In this document: piece after piece, positions 8,492 through 17,112 of the stretch
Position numbering within the stretch: position 1 is the first letter of the stretch
Layout of the letters: the number at the start of each line of letters is the position of its first letter
Assembly (NCBI RefSeq): GCF_022479115.1
Contig: NZ_CP092497.1
Location: 2,604,001-2,668,000, forward strand
Direction: 5' to 3'
DNA length: 64,000 nucleotides
Source of the DNA: Amycolatopsis sp. EV170708-02-1
Lineage (GTDB): Bacteria; Actinomycetota; Actinomycetes; Mycobacteriales; Pseudonocardiaceae
The notes under the pieces: generated by a model
Seen by the model: only the letters and a program-made list of their open reading frames with translations
Told to the model about the DNA's origin: nothing
The model's database searches: none
Program-made: the position numbers and the translations under genes

Positions 8492-9396
8492 CCACACCGA
8501 AATTCGCCCGAGGCACGCTGCACACCTTCCAGCCGCCGGAGCAGGTCAGCCAGGTGACGCGTGCGCTGCACGGCGTCGGCCGCAAGGTCGCGCTGGTGCC
8601 CACGATGGGCGCCCTGCACGCGGGGCACCGCGAGCTGATCCGCCGCGCGAAGCGGCTGCCGAACACGGTCGTCGCGACGTCGATCTTCGTGAACCCCCTG
8701 CAGTTCGGGGAGGGCGAGGACTTCGAGGCGTACCCGCGTCCGCTGGACAAGGACCTCGAAGTGCTGAAGGAGGACGGCGTCGAATTGGGCTTCCTGCCCA
8801 AGGCGTCGGATCTGTATCCCGAAGGGGCCACCGTCACGGTGCATCCCGGCGCGCTCGGCGACGAGCTGGAAGGCGCGGTGCGGCCGGGGCATTTCGCCGG
8901 CGTGCTGACCGTGGTGGCGAAACTGTTCAACATCGTGCGGCCGGACTACGCCTTCTTCGGGGAGAAGGACTACCAGCAGCTGGTGCTGATCAAGAAGATG
9001 GTGCGCGACCTGAACTTCGACACCCGGGTCATCGGGGTGCCGACGGTACGGGAGCGCGACGGGCTGGCGTTGTCCTCGCGCAACGTCTACCTGACTCCGG
9101 AACAGCGCGAGGACGCGATCGTGTTGTCGGCGGCGCTCACCGCGGGTGCCTTCGTCGGACGCGACGGCGCGGAAGCCGTGCTGGCGACCGCCAGGCAGAC
9201 CCTCGCCGCGCGACCCGCGGTCGAGGTCGACTATCTGGAATTGAGGGGAACCGACCTCGGGCCCGCGCCCGTCGACGGTGAGGCGCGTCTGCTGATCGCG
9301 GCCAGGGTGGGGAGTACCCGGCTGATCGACAACGTCCCGGTGGTGCTCGGCGCGGCCGTGGACCATCCGGAACACGCGCCGGACGCAGGGGAATAG
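8488..9396 (+). CDS. panC: Pantothenate synthetase
   Basis: Joins pantoate and beta-alanine with ATP to give pantothenate, through a pantoyl-adenylate. The 302-residue protein has the nucleotidyl-transferase signatures VPTMGALHAGH (HIGH-like, about residues 36-46), FVNPLQFG, the pantoate-binding GHFAGVLTVV and FGEKDYQQL segments, and a late SSRNVYL (KMSKS-like) loop. The GTG start overlaps the upstream stop. The panD gene follows after 12 bases, so beta-alanine supply and use are co-transcribed. Confidence 0.96.
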   Translation: MTTPKFARGTLHTFQPPEQVSQVTRALHGVGRKVALVPTMGALHAGHRELIRRAKRLPNTVVATSIFVNPLQFGEGEDFEAYPRPLDKDLEVLKEDGVELGFLPKASDLYPEGATVTVHPGALGDELEGAVRPGHFAGVLTVVAKLFNIVRPDYAFFGEKDYQQLVLIKKMVRDLNFDTRVIGVPTVRERDGLALSSRNVYLTPEQREDAIVLSAALTAGAFVGRDGAEAVLATARQTLAARPAVEVDYLELRGTDLGPAPVDGEARLLIAARVGSTRLIDNVPVVLGAAVDHPEHAPDAGE

Positions 9397-9408
9397 GGAG
9401 AGTCCACG

Positions 9409-9903
9409 ATGTACCGCACGATGCTGAAATCGAAGATCCATAGGGCGACGGTCACCCAGGCCGATCTCCACTACGTCGGATCGGTGACCGTCGACGAGGA
9501 CCTGATGGACGCGGCGGATCTGCTGCCGGGCGAACAGGTGTCCATTGTGGACGTCACCAACGGCGCACGGCTCGAGACCTACGTGATCGCGGGCGAACGC
9601 GGCAGCGGGGTGCTCGGCATCAACGGCGCCGCGGCGCATCTGGTGCACCCCGGCGATCTGGTGATCCTGATTTCGTACGCGCAGATGGAGAACGCCGAGG
9701 CGGCCGCGTTCCGGCCGCGGGTCGTCTTCGTCGACGCGGACAACCGGATCGTCGAGAAGGGCGCGAACCCGGGCCACGCGCCGGAGGGTTCCGGCCTGCT
9801 GAGCGGCACCGTGACGCTGGCCGACGACGACACGATGACCTTCCCGGTCGCCGAAACCGCCGACGCCCGCCGTCTCGACGCGCTGCTGCACGCCGAAAGC
9901 TGA
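9409..9903 (+). CDS. panD: Aspartate 1-decarboxylase proenzyme
   Basis: Makes beta-alanine from aspartate. The protein is made as a proenzyme that cleaves itself between Gly24 and Ser25 (YVGSVTVD) to form the pyruvoyl cofactor. The family signatures [20 protein letters not shown] and [11 protein letters not shown] are all present. At 164 residues it is longer than most PanD proteins because of a C-terminal extension of about 40 residues after the core; actinobacterial PanD often carries such a tail, thought to affect stability. It sits between panC and coaX and is transcribed with them. Confidence 0.95.
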   Translation: MYRTMLKSKIHRATVTQADLHYVGSVTVDEDLMDAADLLPGEQVSIVDVTNGARLETYVIAGERGSGVLGINGAAAHLVHPGDLVILISYAQMENAEAAAFRPRVVFVDADNRIVEKGANPGHAPEGSGLLSGTVTLADDDTMTFPVAETADARRLDALLHAES

Positions 9904-9908
9904 GCCCT

Positions 9909-10697
9909 TTGCTGCTCACGGTCGACGTCGGCAACACCAACATCGTTCTGGGGCTGTACTCCGGCTCCGAGCTGGTCGGTGACTGGCGCATGCGCACCGA
10001 CGCGCGGATGACCGCCGACGAGCTCGCGCTCACCATGCGCGGGCTCCTCGGCTCGCACGCGGACGCGGTCACCGGGATCAGCGCGCTGTCCACGGTTCCC
10101 GCCGTGCTGCGGGAGCTGCGCGTGATGCTTTCGCGGTACTACGCCAGGGTGCCGAAGATCGTCATCGAGCCGGGGGTGCGCACCGGCGTGCCGCTCCTGG
10201 TCGACAACCCCAAGGAGGTGGGCGCGGACCGGCTGGTGAACACCCTGGCCGCGCATCACCTGCACCCGTCCACCGCCTGTGTGGTGGTGGATTTCGGGAC
10301 TTCGACCAATGTGGACGCCATCTCCGCCAAAGGCGAGTTCCTCGGCGGCGCGTTCGCGCCCGGTATCGAGATCTCGGTGGACGCGCTGGCCGCGCGGGCC
10401 GCGGCGCTGCGCAAGGTGGAGCTGGTGCCGCCGCGGTCGGTGATCGGGAAGAACACCGTGGAATGCCTGCAATCCGGCATCCTCTACGGTTTCGCCGGCC
10501 AGGTCGACGGCCTGGTGAAGCGGATCAAGCGCGAGCTTTCGCCGAGCGGGACCGACCCGGTCGCCGTGATCGCGACCGGCGGCCTCGCACCCTTGGTGCT
10601 CGGCGAGTCCGAGACGATCACCGAGCACGCGCCGGATCTGACGCTCCTGGGCCTGCGGCTGGTCTACGAGCGCAACCACGCCCCGGCCCGTTCGTGA
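9909..10697 (+). CDS. coaX: Type III pantothenate kinase
   Basis: Phosphorylates pantothenate, the first committed step of coenzyme A synthesis. The 262-residue protein has the CoaX ASKHA-fold motifs: [15 protein letters not shown] at the N-terminus, [23 protein letters not shown] and [21 protein letters not shown]. The start is a TTG at 9909, five bases after the panD stop; no later start would retain the essential N-terminal phosphate-binding DVGNTN. It is the last gene of the pantothenate operon and is followed by a 21-bp repeat array. Confidence 0.95.
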   Translation: MLLTVDVGNTNIVLGLYSGSELVGDWRMRTDARMTADELALTMRGLLGSHADAVTGISALSTVPAVLRELRVMLSRYYARVPKIVIEPGVRTGVPLLVDNPKEVGADRLVNTLAAHHLHPSTACVVVDFGTSTNVDAISAKGEFLGGAFAPGIEISVDALAARAAALRKVELVPPRSVIGKNTVECLQSGILYGFAGQVDGLVKRIKRELSPSGTDPVAVIATGGLAPLVLGESETITEHAPDLTLLGLRLVYERNHAPARS

Positions 10698-10712
10698 TCA
10701 AACCCGTGACTC

Positions 10713-10819
10713 GCGTGCTCAGAGACGTAACTCGCGTGCTTGGAGGCGTAACTCGCGAGATACGCCTCCAAGCACGCGAGTTACGTGCCTGATCACGCGA
10801 GTTACGCCTTCAGGCACGG
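10713..10819 (+). repeat. 21-bp repeat array 1 (two forward, three reverse units)
   Basis: Contiguous 21-base units start at 10713 and 10734 in forward orientation (GCGTGCTTGGAGGCG... type) and at 10757, 10778 and 10799 in reverse. The inner pair forms a perfect 25-bp inverted repeat (10726-10750 / 10761-10785) with a 10-base loop. The last reverse unit runs into the 3' end of the minus-strand methyltransferase and contains its stop codon. The array fills the gap between the convergent coaX and methyltransferase genes and could act as a bidirectional terminator. Confidence 0.85.
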
Positions 10820-11574
10820 CGGGAGGCGATCATCAGCACCCGCCGCGTCATGAGGTCCTGGTTCCGCAGCGTCTGTTCGAGGCTCGCCCGGAGCCTCGAA
10901 GGATCGTCGCCCGATTCGGCCGCGAGTTCCTCCAGCCGTTCGAGCGACAGCTCGACGGTCCGTCGCTGCCGCGCCCGCCAGTCCGGTGTCTCCTCGTAGG
11001 CGAGGACGTCGAAGCCGGCGGCCTCCAGCAGCGGCCGGTGGTCGGCGACCTGGGGCGGCCGGTTCACCGGCTGCCCGTCGAAGTCCCAGGTCGTGACGAG
11101 CAGCCGCCCGCCCGGCGCGAGGATCCGCGCGAACTCCTCGCAGGCGCGCCGCTTGTCGGGCGCGAACAGCAGCGCGTCCACGCTCATCACCGCGTCGAAC
11201 GACGCGTCCTCCATCCCGGTGTCCTGGAAGTCGCCGACCCGGAATTCGGTGGCCTCGACGTCCATCGCCTCCGCGCGACGCCTCGCCGACGCCAGCGCGG
11301 TCTCCGCGATGTCGATGCCGGTGAGCGTCGCGTACGTGCGCGCGGCGACCCAAAGCCCGGGGCCGCCGCGCCCGCAGCCGATGTCGGCCAGCCGCCCACC
11401 CGGCTCCAGACGCGCTTCGGCCGCGATGCGGCGCAGGTCGGTGCGGGTCACGAAGCTGTAGGTGTCCAGCTCGGCGGGGTACTCGTCGCCGTACACCTCG
11501 GCCCAGATCCGAGCGGACACCGCCGACGCGGGGGCGCCGAACGTCGTCGTGAACGTCGCCTTCCAGTCGGTCAT
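10810..11574 (-). CDS. SAM-dependent class I methyltransferase
   Basis: A 254-residue methyltransferase of unknown substrate. Motif I for S-adenosylmethionine binding is LADIGCGRGGPGLWVA (about residues 62-77), followed by LTGIDIAETAL, the acidic post-I motif, and FDAVMSVDALLFA. The ATG overlaps the stop of the upstream methyltransferase (ATGA), so the two form an operon read away from lysS. The stop codon is contributed by the 21-bp repeat array. The sequence is typical of small-molecule methyltransferases, but nothing adjacent identifies a target. Confidence 0.82.
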   Translation of the reverse strand: MTDWKATFTTTFGAPASAVSARIWAEVYGDEYPAELDTYSFVTRTDLRRIAAEARLEPGGRLADIGCGRGGPGLWVAARTYATLTGIDIAETALASARRRAEAMDVEATEFRVGDFQDTGMEDASFDAVMSVDALLFAPDKRRACEEFARILAPGGRLLVTTWDFDGQPVNRPPQVADHRPLLEAAGFDVLAYEETPDWRARQRRTVELSLERLEELAAESGDDPSRLRASLEQTLRNQDLMTRRVLMIASRRA

Positions 11575-12344
11575 CGCTTACGCGCCCGGAAGACGGTGGT
11601 GGTGATCGGCAGGTCGAATTCCCCCGAGGCGGTTTCCGGATTCCGGTCGAGGAATTCCCGCGCCGTGCGCAGTTTGGCTTCGCGTTCCGCCGCCGTGGCC
11701 ACCAGCAGGTGCGAATGGGTCGCGAGAGTGGCCACCAGGGTTTCCGCCGTCCTGGGGTGTTTGTGGCCGAAGGTCTTCTTCTCGAACGGCTCGAAGGCCT
11801 CGTGTTCCGGCAGCGATTCGTAGTCGCTCAGCCAGCGCCTGCTCATCGACGTCTTGATCAGCGAGTTCAGCTCGGCCAGCCAGCCCGCCGATTCGTCGTC
11901 GTGGTTCCACAGCGCGGCAACGACTCCGCCCGGCTTGAGCACCCTGGCCATCTCCGGATAGGCCCGGTCGAGGTCGAACCAGTGCACGGCCTGGCCCACC
12001 AGCACGGCGTCCACGGATCCGTCCGGCAGCGGGATCTCTTCGGCGGTCCCGACGAGCGGCGTCACGCCGGGGAGTGCCTTAGTGAGCTCGGCGAGCATCT
12101 TCTCGTCCGGCTCGACGGCGGTGACCTCGACGCCGAGCGTCAGCAGTCCTTCGCTGACCTTGCCGGTCCCGGCCGCCAGGTCGAGGACCCGCCGCGGGGT
12201 CGCCGCCGCGCCGGCCAGCCCCCAGGCCAGTGCCTTTTCCGGATAGTCCGGCCGATGCGCGGCATAGTCGGCGGCCTTCGCGCCGAACGAGGCGGCGCGA
12301 CGTGCGTGCAGTTCGGGTTCGATGCCGGGAGTGGATGAGTTCAC
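11571..12344 (-). CDS. SAM-dependent class I methyltransferase
   Basis: A 257-residue methyltransferase with motif [27 protein letters not shown], the [19 protein letters not shown] segment and [13 protein letters not shown]. It resembles the plant/bacterial group with an HWFD motif, substrate unknown. The GTG at 12344 is chosen because residues upstream in frame are the antisense of the lysS region. The gene is divergent from lysS with 96 bases between starts, and overlaps the next methyltransferase by four bases. The two methyltransferases are not close copies of one another. Confidence 0.82.
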   Translation of the reverse strand: MNSSTPGIEPELHARRAASFGAKAADYAAHRPDYPEKALAWGLAGAAATPRRVLDLAAGTGKVSEGLLTLGVEVTAVEPDEKMLAELTKALPGVTPLVGTAEEIPLPDGSVDAVLVGQAVHWFDLDRAYPEMARVLKPGGVVAALWNHDDESAGWLAELNSLIKTSMSRRWLSDYESLPEHEAFEPFEKKTFGHKHPRTAETLVATLATHSHLLVATAAEREAKLRTAREFLDRNPETASGEFDLPITTTVFRARKR

Positions 12345-12440
12345 GCGCTCAAGGTTAATGGAGAGAAAACCGGCCGGTCCGGACCCGGAAAAGGTAATCC
12401 GGTTGGCGTAGGGAAGCGGCGGGTTCGTACGCTGTGCGCC

Positions 12441-13952
12441 ATGACTGAAATCCCCGCATCCGAGGGCGTGAGCCCCGACGAAGACCTGCCGGAACAGATG
12501 CGGGTGCGCCGGGACAAGCGCGACCGGATAATCGCGGAGGGTATCGATCCGTATCCGGTCGAGGTGCCCCGGACGCACTCGCTGGCCGAAGTGCGCGCGA
12601 AGCATTCCGGTCTTCCTGCCGACACCGCCACCGGCGACATCGTCGGTATCACCGGCCGGGTCATGTACATGCGCAATACCGGCAAACTGTGTTTCGCGAG
12701 TCTTCGTGAAGGCGACGGCACCGAGTTGCAGGCGATGCTCAGCCTCGCGAAGGTGGGCGAGGACGCGCTCGCGGCGTGGAAGTCCGATGTCGATCTCGGT
12801 GATCACGTATTCGTCTCCGGTGAGGTCATCACCTCCAAGCGCGGTGAGCTTTCCGTGATGGCCGACTCCTGGCGCATCACGTCGAAAGCATTGCGCCCGT
12901 TGCCCGTGGCGCACAAAGACCTGGCCGAGGAAACGCGGATCCGGCAGCGTTATGTCGATCTGATCGTGCGTCCCAAGGCGCGGGACGTGGTCCGTACCCG
13001 CGCCGGTGTGCTGCGTTCCCTGCGTGACTCGTTTCACGGCCGGGGATTCCTCGAGGTCGAGACCCCGATGCTGCAAACGCTGCACGGCGGCGCCGCGGCG
13101 CGGCCATTCGTCACGCATTCGAATGCCTTCGACCTCGATCTGTACCTGAGGATCGCGCCGGAGCTGTACCTCAAGCGTTGCGTGGTCGGCGGTATCGAGA
13201 AGGTCTTCGAGATCAACCGGAACTTCCGGAACGAGGGCAGCGACTCCTCGCACTCGCCCGAGTTCGCCATGCTCGAGTACTACGAAGCGTATGCGACCTA
13301 TGACTCCAACGCGGTGATGACGCGTCAGCTCATCCAGGAGGCGGCGCAGAACGTTCTCGGCACTCAGGTGGTCACTCTCGCCGACGGTTCGGAGTACGAC
13401 CTGTCCGGCGAGTGGACCACGCTCGGAATGTACGAGTCGTTGTCCGAGGCGTTGTCGGAAGAGGTCACTCCCGAGACATCGGCGGACAAGCTCCGTTCCT
13501 ATGCCGAAGCGCGAGAGCTGGAGCTCGACCCAAAGTTAGGCCACGGCAAACTCGTCGAAGAACTTTGGGAACATCTCGTCGGCGATCATCTCCACGAACC
13601 CACTTTTGTCCGTGATTTTCCGGTCGAGACATCCCCGCTGACCAGGCAACATCGCAGCAAGCCGGGGGTCGCCGAGAAGTGGGATCTGTACGTGCGCGGA
13701 TTCGAACTGGCCACCGGATACTCCGAGCTGGTCGATCCCGTGGTAGAGCGTCAGCGTCTGGTGGAACAGGCCCGGCTGGGTGCGCAGGGTGATAGTGAGG
13801 CCATGAACCTGGATGAGGATTTCCTCCGCGCGCTGGAGTACGGAATGCCGCCGAGCGGTGGTGTCGGAATGGGGATCGACCGGTTGCTGATGGCGCTGAC
13901 CGGCCTTGGTATCCGGGAGACCATCCTGTTCCCGCTCGTCCGACCCGAATAA
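12441..13952 (+). CDS. lysS: Lysyl-tRNA synthetase, class II
   Basis: Charges tRNA-Lys. The 503-residue protein has an N-terminal OB-fold anticodon-binding domain (about residues 65-175, with [17 protein letters not shown]) and a class II catalytic domain. The latter shows motif 1 near FLEVETPML, motif 2 [12 protein letters not shown] and motif 3 [15 protein letters not shown]. Length and position before lsr2 match M. tuberculosis LysS (Rv3598c). The motif-1 region reads [22 protein letters not shown], as in active enzymes. It is a full-length housekeeping enzyme. Confidence 0.95.
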   Translation: MTEIPASEGVSPDEDLPEQMRVRRDKRDRIIAEGIDPYPVEVPRTHSLAEVRAKHSGLPADTATGDIVGITGRVMYMRNTGKLCFASLREGDGTELQAMLSLAKVGEDALAAWKSDVDLGDHVFVSGEVITSKRGELSVMADSWRITSKALRPLPVAHKDLAEETRIRQRYVDLIVRPKARDVVRTRAGVLRSLRDSFHGRGFLEVETPMLQTLHGGAAARPFVTHSNAFDLDLYLRIAPELYLKRCVVGGIEKVFEINRNFRNEGSDSSHSPEFAMLEYYEAYATYDSNAVMTRQLIQEAAQNVLGTQVVTLADGSEYDLSGEWTTLGMYESLSEALSEEVTPETSADKLRSYAEARELELDPKLGHGKLVEELWEHLVGDHLHEPTFVRDFPVETSPLTRQHRSKPGVAEKWDLYVRGFELATGYSELVDPVVERQRLVEQARLGAQGDSEAMNLDEDFLRALEYGMPPSGGVGMGIDRLLMALTGLGIRETILFPLVRPE

Positions 13953-13996
13953 CCCGTCCGCGTGACAGATACCTCGATCGTTCTCGTAAACAAGAT

Positions 13997-14025
13997 TTGC
14001 GTTATGAGTCGGTAGCGGGTATTAA
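13997..14025 (+). promoter_or_regulatory. Predicted sigma-70-type promoter of lsr2
   Basis: A -35 TTGCGT (13997-14002) and a -10 TATTAA (14020-14025) are spaced by exactly 17 bases, about 80 bases upstream of the lsr2 start. The 5' leader includes a GGGGCATGCCCC palindrome at 14053-14064 and a strong CAGGAGG ribosome-binding site just before the ATG. This AT-rich stretch stands out in GC-rich DNA and could itself be bound by Lsr2. Confidence 0.6.
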
Positions 14026-14103
14026 TGTCGCTAGACAAAGTCTTCTGTCCGGGGCATGCCCCGTACCAGATCATTCGTGTAAGCCCCCAGCAGGAGGAAA
14101 CAG

Positions 14104-14457
14104 ATGGCACAGAAGGTGCTCGTCTCGCTCGTCGACGACCTCGACGGCACCGAGGCGGAAGAGACCGTCGAGTTCGGTTTGGACGGTGTCAGCTACCAGA
14201 TCGACCTTTCCGCGGAAAACGCGGAAGAGCTTCGTGACGCGCTGGCCCAGTATGTGGAGCACGCCCGTCGCGCGGGTGGCCGTAAGCGCACCGCCATTCG
14301 TCCGGTCGCCGGCGTGAAGGCCGCCGCCCGTCCCGCGACCGTGGACCGCGAGCAGAACCAGGCCATTCGCGCCTGGGCCCGCAAGAACGGCTTCCAGGTT
14401 TCCGACCGCGGACGTATCCCGTCCGAGGTCGTGGAGGCGTACCACAAGAAGAACTGA
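14104..14457 (+). CDS. lsr2: Lsr2 nucleoid-associated protein
   Basis: Lsr2 is the actinobacterial H-NS-like protein that bridges DNA and silences AT-rich, often horizontally acquired genes. The 117-residue product has the N-terminal dimerisation domain ([33 protein letters not shown] split over residues 3-35) and a C-terminal DNA-binding domain with [26 protein letters not shown]. The latter contains the AT-hook-like RGR that enters the minor groove. A strong CAGGAGG ribosome-binding site and the promoter described above suggest high expression. Confidence 0.97.
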   Translation: MAQKVLVSLVDDLDGTEAEETVEFGLDGVSYQIDLSAENAEELRDALAQYVEHARRAGGRKRTAIRPVAGVKAAARPATVDREQNQAIRAWARKNGFQVSDRGRIPSEVVEAYHKKN

Positions 14458-14463
14458 GGTCTT

Positions 14464-15303
14464 TCAGACCAGACGGCCGCCGGGAAACTGTTCCCGGCGG
14501 CTTTCTTGTTCTTGTACACGGTTCAAGCGGGCGTACTCGGTGGGCGCCCATCCGGTCACGGAGCGGAAATCCCGGGTGAAGTGCGCTTGGTCGCTATAGC
14601 CCAGCTCGGTCGCCAGTTCCGCGTAGTCCGGCCGTTCCTCGGCCGCGATCCGTGCCGCCGCCTCGTTCAATCGGTATACCTGAATCGCCCATTTGGGGGC
14701 GGTGCCGACATGTTCGGCGAACAGGCGTTGCAGGCTTCGTTGAGACAGGCCTGTCCGGCTTGACAGCTCGGCGACCCGGGTAATGGCGGGCTCGGCCGCG
14801 ATTGTTTCCACCGCTTCGATGGCCGTCGCGGCCGCAGCGGTGAGCACGGGGCGTTTCGCGAGGAGCAGTTCCTCCGCGACACGGACCATTTCGAAGTCGT
14901 CCGTCGCATTCCGTACCGATTCCGTCACTGGCCCGGCGCCGGGGAAGAGATCGGTGAGCGGAACGGAACCGCCGGAGATCATCGAGACCGGACCGCCGAG
15001 GAATGCCCGGAATGCCCCTGGGCGGAATCGCACACCGATACCGTGGTCCGTGCCCTCGACGAGGTAGCGGAAAGGCCGTTTCCCCGGCCCGAACGCGCCC
15101 GCCGCGTGGCGGAAGAACGTGACGTTCACCGCGAGATTGGGCAAAACCGCCTGTTCCTCGCCGGGGCGGCCGCGCAGATCCCAGCGCAGCACCCAGTGGT
15201 GGTCGACGTACGGGCGCAGTTCCGGCGCCGGCGGATGCCGGACGAGGCTGAACTTCGCCGCCCGCGCGTTGACGATCCCCGCCGGGATCCGGTGCCCGCT
15301 CAC
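14464..15303 (-). CDS. AraC-family transcriptional regulator
   Basis: A 279-residue regulator. The N-terminal ~160 residues are a DUF6597-like sensor (LRPYVDHHWVLRWDL and GIGVRFRPGAFRAFLG), and the C-terminal ~100 residues form an AraC double helix-turn-helix (LSSRTGLSQRSLQRLFAEHVGTAPKW and AELATELGYSDQAHFTRDFRSVTGWAP). It is convergent with lsr2 and divergent from the DinB-like gene at 15370, which is a candidate target. Its last codons contain the lsr2 terminator hairpin. Confidence 0.9.
   Translation of the reverse strand: MSGHRIPAGIVNARAAKFSLVRHPPAPELRPYVDHHWVLRWDLRGRPGEEQAVLPNLAVNVTFFRHAAGAFGPGKRPFRYLVEGTDHGIGVRFRPGAFRAFLGGPVSMISGGSVPLTDLFPGAGPVTESVRNATDDFEMVRVAEELLLAKRPVLTAAAATAIEAVETIAAEPAITRVAELSSRTGLSQRSLQRLFAEHVGTAPKWAIQVYRLNEAAARIAAEERPDYAELATELGYSDQAHFTRDFRSVTGWAPTEYARLNRVQEQESRREQFPGGRLV
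14476..14501 (+). terminator. lsr2 intrinsic terminator
   Basis: An 11-bp perfect stem GCCGCCGGGAA / TTCCCGGCGGC with an ACTG loop begins 19 bases after the lsr2 stop and is followed by TTTCTTGTT. The whole hairpin lies inside the 3' coding end of the convergent AraC gene, so the DNA serves as both terminator and coding sequence. Confidence 0.8.
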
Positions 15304-15369
15304 CGGATCAACCTAACGCTGTCGCGTTTCTTCAAGACAGCGCGCCGGTTCCCGTGAACTCATGACCGT

Positions 15370-15951
15370 ATGTCCGAACACGCTGCCCTGATCGCCCCCG
15401 CCGCCGCGGAATTCGCCGGAATCCTGCGCGGGATCGGCGAGTCCGACCTCGCCGCCCGCACCCCGTGCGCCGAATACGACGTCCGCGCGCTGCTGAACCA
15501 CCTTCTCTACTGGGGTCCCTGGCTCGAAGCCGCCGGGAGCAAGGCGGCACCGCCCGAGGTGTCCGTCGGTGAGGCCGAAGCGGGCCTCGCCGACGGCGAA
15601 TGGCTCAGTGCCATCGAAAAGCAGACCGCGCGGCTCGTGGACGTCTTCGGGGCACCTGAGGCGTGGCAGGGCATGACGGCGCTCGGCAAGGCCGAGATGC
15701 CGTCGTCGATCGTCGGCGACATGGTGCTCGGCGAGTTCGTCCTCCACGGCTGGGACCTGGCGAAGGCGACCGGCCGCTCGCTCGACGTCGCACCCGAAGC
15801 GGCCGAAGCCGTCTTGGCGTCCGCCGTGGCGATGGGCGAGCAGGCCCGCGCGATGAAGGTGTACGGGGAAGAAGTGACGGTCGCCGATGACGCGACGCCG
15901 TTCGAGCGCGCTTTGGGAGTGACGGGGCGGAACCCCGGCTGGACCCGTTAG
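15370..15951 (+). CDS. DinB-like TIGR03086 metal-binding protein
   Basis: A 193-residue four-helix DinB/mycothiol-dependent maleylpyruvate isomerase N-terminal-type protein. The predicted metal-binding histidines are His44 (LLNHLLYWGPW) and His126 (GEFVLHGWDLAKATGR), with the opening ARTPCAEYDVRALLNH typical of the TIGR03086 group. Members are thought to be thiol-dependent transferases using mycothiol in actinobacteria; the substrate here is unknown. It is divergent from the AraC regulator and ends four bases into the convergent FhuF-like gene. Confidence 0.8.
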   Translation: MSEHAALIAPAAAEFAGILRGIGESDLAARTPCAEYDVRALLNHLLYWGPWLEAAGSKAAPPEVSVGEAEAGLADGEWLSAIEKQTARLVDVFGAPEAWQGMTALGKAEMPSSIVGDMVLGEFVLHGWDLAKATGRSLDVAPEAAEAVLASAVAMGEQARAMKVYGEEVTVADDATPFERALGVTGRNPGWTR

Positions 15952-16766
15952 CGGCTTCGCGGACAGCCCCCGCATTCCGATTCCGCGGGAAGCAGATAGT
16001 TGAAACAGCAGGCTTCGCGGATTCGCATCCACTCGCGGCGTCCGTCGGTTCCCGATGCCAATGTCAGCTTCGACGCCGACGTGAGCGGCGGGAACCGGGC
16101 TTCGAGGACCAGCGCGGCGTCCGCGACCCCGGCTCCCTCGGCCTCCGGGGTCCCGCCCAGCCGTCCCGCCGACCACAGCGCGTTGTCGAGCGTGTCCGTG
16201 GCGGCGGCCCACAGCTGGCGTCGCCCGAGCCTCGTCAGCGGCCCGTAGACGTCGATGAACCGGCTCGCGTGCGCGACGTACCGGCCCCGCAGGACGGTGG
16301 CCAGCGCCCGCTCGTCCGGGACCACGACGGCCCTCGGGTGCGCCGAACCCGGGTCCGTCGGCAGGCAGTGGAACGTCTCACCGAGGACGGCGACCGACTC
16401 GGGGTGGGGCCGTTCGGCGCCGATCCGGAAGGCCAACGCGGACGGAGCCAGCGACGGGACGCGGCGCTCGTGATGGAGCAGCATCGCGCCGGCGATGGCC
16501 GGGACGTGCAGGTACCAGGACAGGATCCAGCTCGCCGGGGTCCGCTCGGGGATCACCGGGGCTGCCCGATACGTCTCGGCCAGCCAGTCGTGGAGGCGCT
16601 CTCGCCAGCGCACGAGACGGGCCGGTTCGCCGAGCAGGTCGCCGCAGCGGACCCAGCCCGGCTCGTCCGGCGGGACGTCCGCGCGGAGCGGGGCGTCTTC
16701 GGGCATCCTGGACAGGGAGGCCCGAAGCCCGCCCTCCGGCGACGCGAGCATGCGGGGATGCGACAC
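15948..16766 (-). CDS. FhuF-like [2Fe-2S] ferric-siderophore reductase
   Basis: A 272-residue protein with the FhuF C-terminal cysteine cluster CC-x10-C-x2-C (ACCFNYLLPAESECGGCP), which binds a [2Fe-2S] cluster. Upstream helices (WILSWYLHVPAIAGAMLL) match the iron-transport reductase family. It probably reduces ferric siderophores in the cytoplasm to release iron. The GTG at 16766 is used. An iron-box-like operator begins 16 bases upstream, which supports iron repression and hence this function. No siderophore genes are adjacent. Confidence 0.85.
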   Translation of the reverse strand: MSHPRMLASPEGGLRASLSRMPEDAPLRADVPPDEPGWVRCGDLLGEPARLVRWRERLHDWLAETYRAAPVIPERTPASWILSWYLHVPAIAGAMLLHHERRVPSLAPSALAFRIGAERPHPESVAVLGETFHCLPTDPGSAHPRAVVVPDERALATVLRGRYVAHASRFIDVYGPLTRLGRRQLWAAATDTLDNALWSAGRLGGTPEAEGAGVADAALVLEARFPPLTSASKLTLASGTDGRREWMRIREACCFNYLLPAESECGGCPRSR

Positions 16767-16781
16767 ACCGGCCTCCCGTCA

Positions 16782-16800
16782 TTAGGTACGCCTAACCTTA
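16782..16800 (-). promoter_or_regulatory. IdeR/DmdR iron box upstream of the FhuF-like gene
   Basis: The 19-base sequence TTAGGTACGCCTAACCTTA is a good match to the actinobacterial IdeR/DmdR iron box (TTAGGTTAGGCTAACCTAA type) and has dyad symmetry. It sits 16-34 bases before the FhuF-like start codon, where it would cover the promoter. Repression by iron-loaded regulator is the expected effect. Confidence 0.8.
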
Positions 16801-17112
16801 CATACCGTCCGTGACTACTCCGGACGGGTGTCCATCCAGTGGGCGGAGCCGTGTTCGCGCTCAGCGGACAACCCTCGTCCGGCGGAATCCGGACGCGTGT
16901 TCGCACGTTGGGCTTGACGTAAAGGTGCAGGGCAACCGGAAGATGAAAGAGCGCACGGCCGGAGAACGGCCGGGGCGCGAACGGGCCGCAATCAGCCGTA
17001 GTGGTACGCCAGCGCGACCGCATGGCTACTAGAGTGGTCTCACGGTGCTGAATCCATCGCGGTGAAAGCACGATGGAAACGGGCCGCCGTCGCAGCAGTC
17101 GAGGGAGTGCAC
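16801..17112 (+). promoter_or_regulatory. clpC upstream region
   Basis: This gap between the iron box and clpC holds no gene that I can support. It contains a TTGACG (16915-16920) without a good -10 at standard spacing, and a GGCTACTAGAGTGG stretch near 17025 that could hold a -10. A GAGGGA ribosome-binding site precedes the clpC ATG. A heat-shock or ClgR site is expected in such a promoter, but I could not find one matching the consensus. Confidence 0.4.

Noticed and set aside
13020..13253. Extension of the 11571-12344 methyltransferase upstream to 13253 on the minus strand
   Set aside because: The added residues are antisense to lysS and resemble no protein; GTG at 12344 gives the normal family start.
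16853..16869. GTTCGC-N5-GCGGAC as a ClgR site for clpC
   Set aside because: The gap is one base shorter than the ClgR consensus I recall and the site is more than 240 bases from the clpC start.
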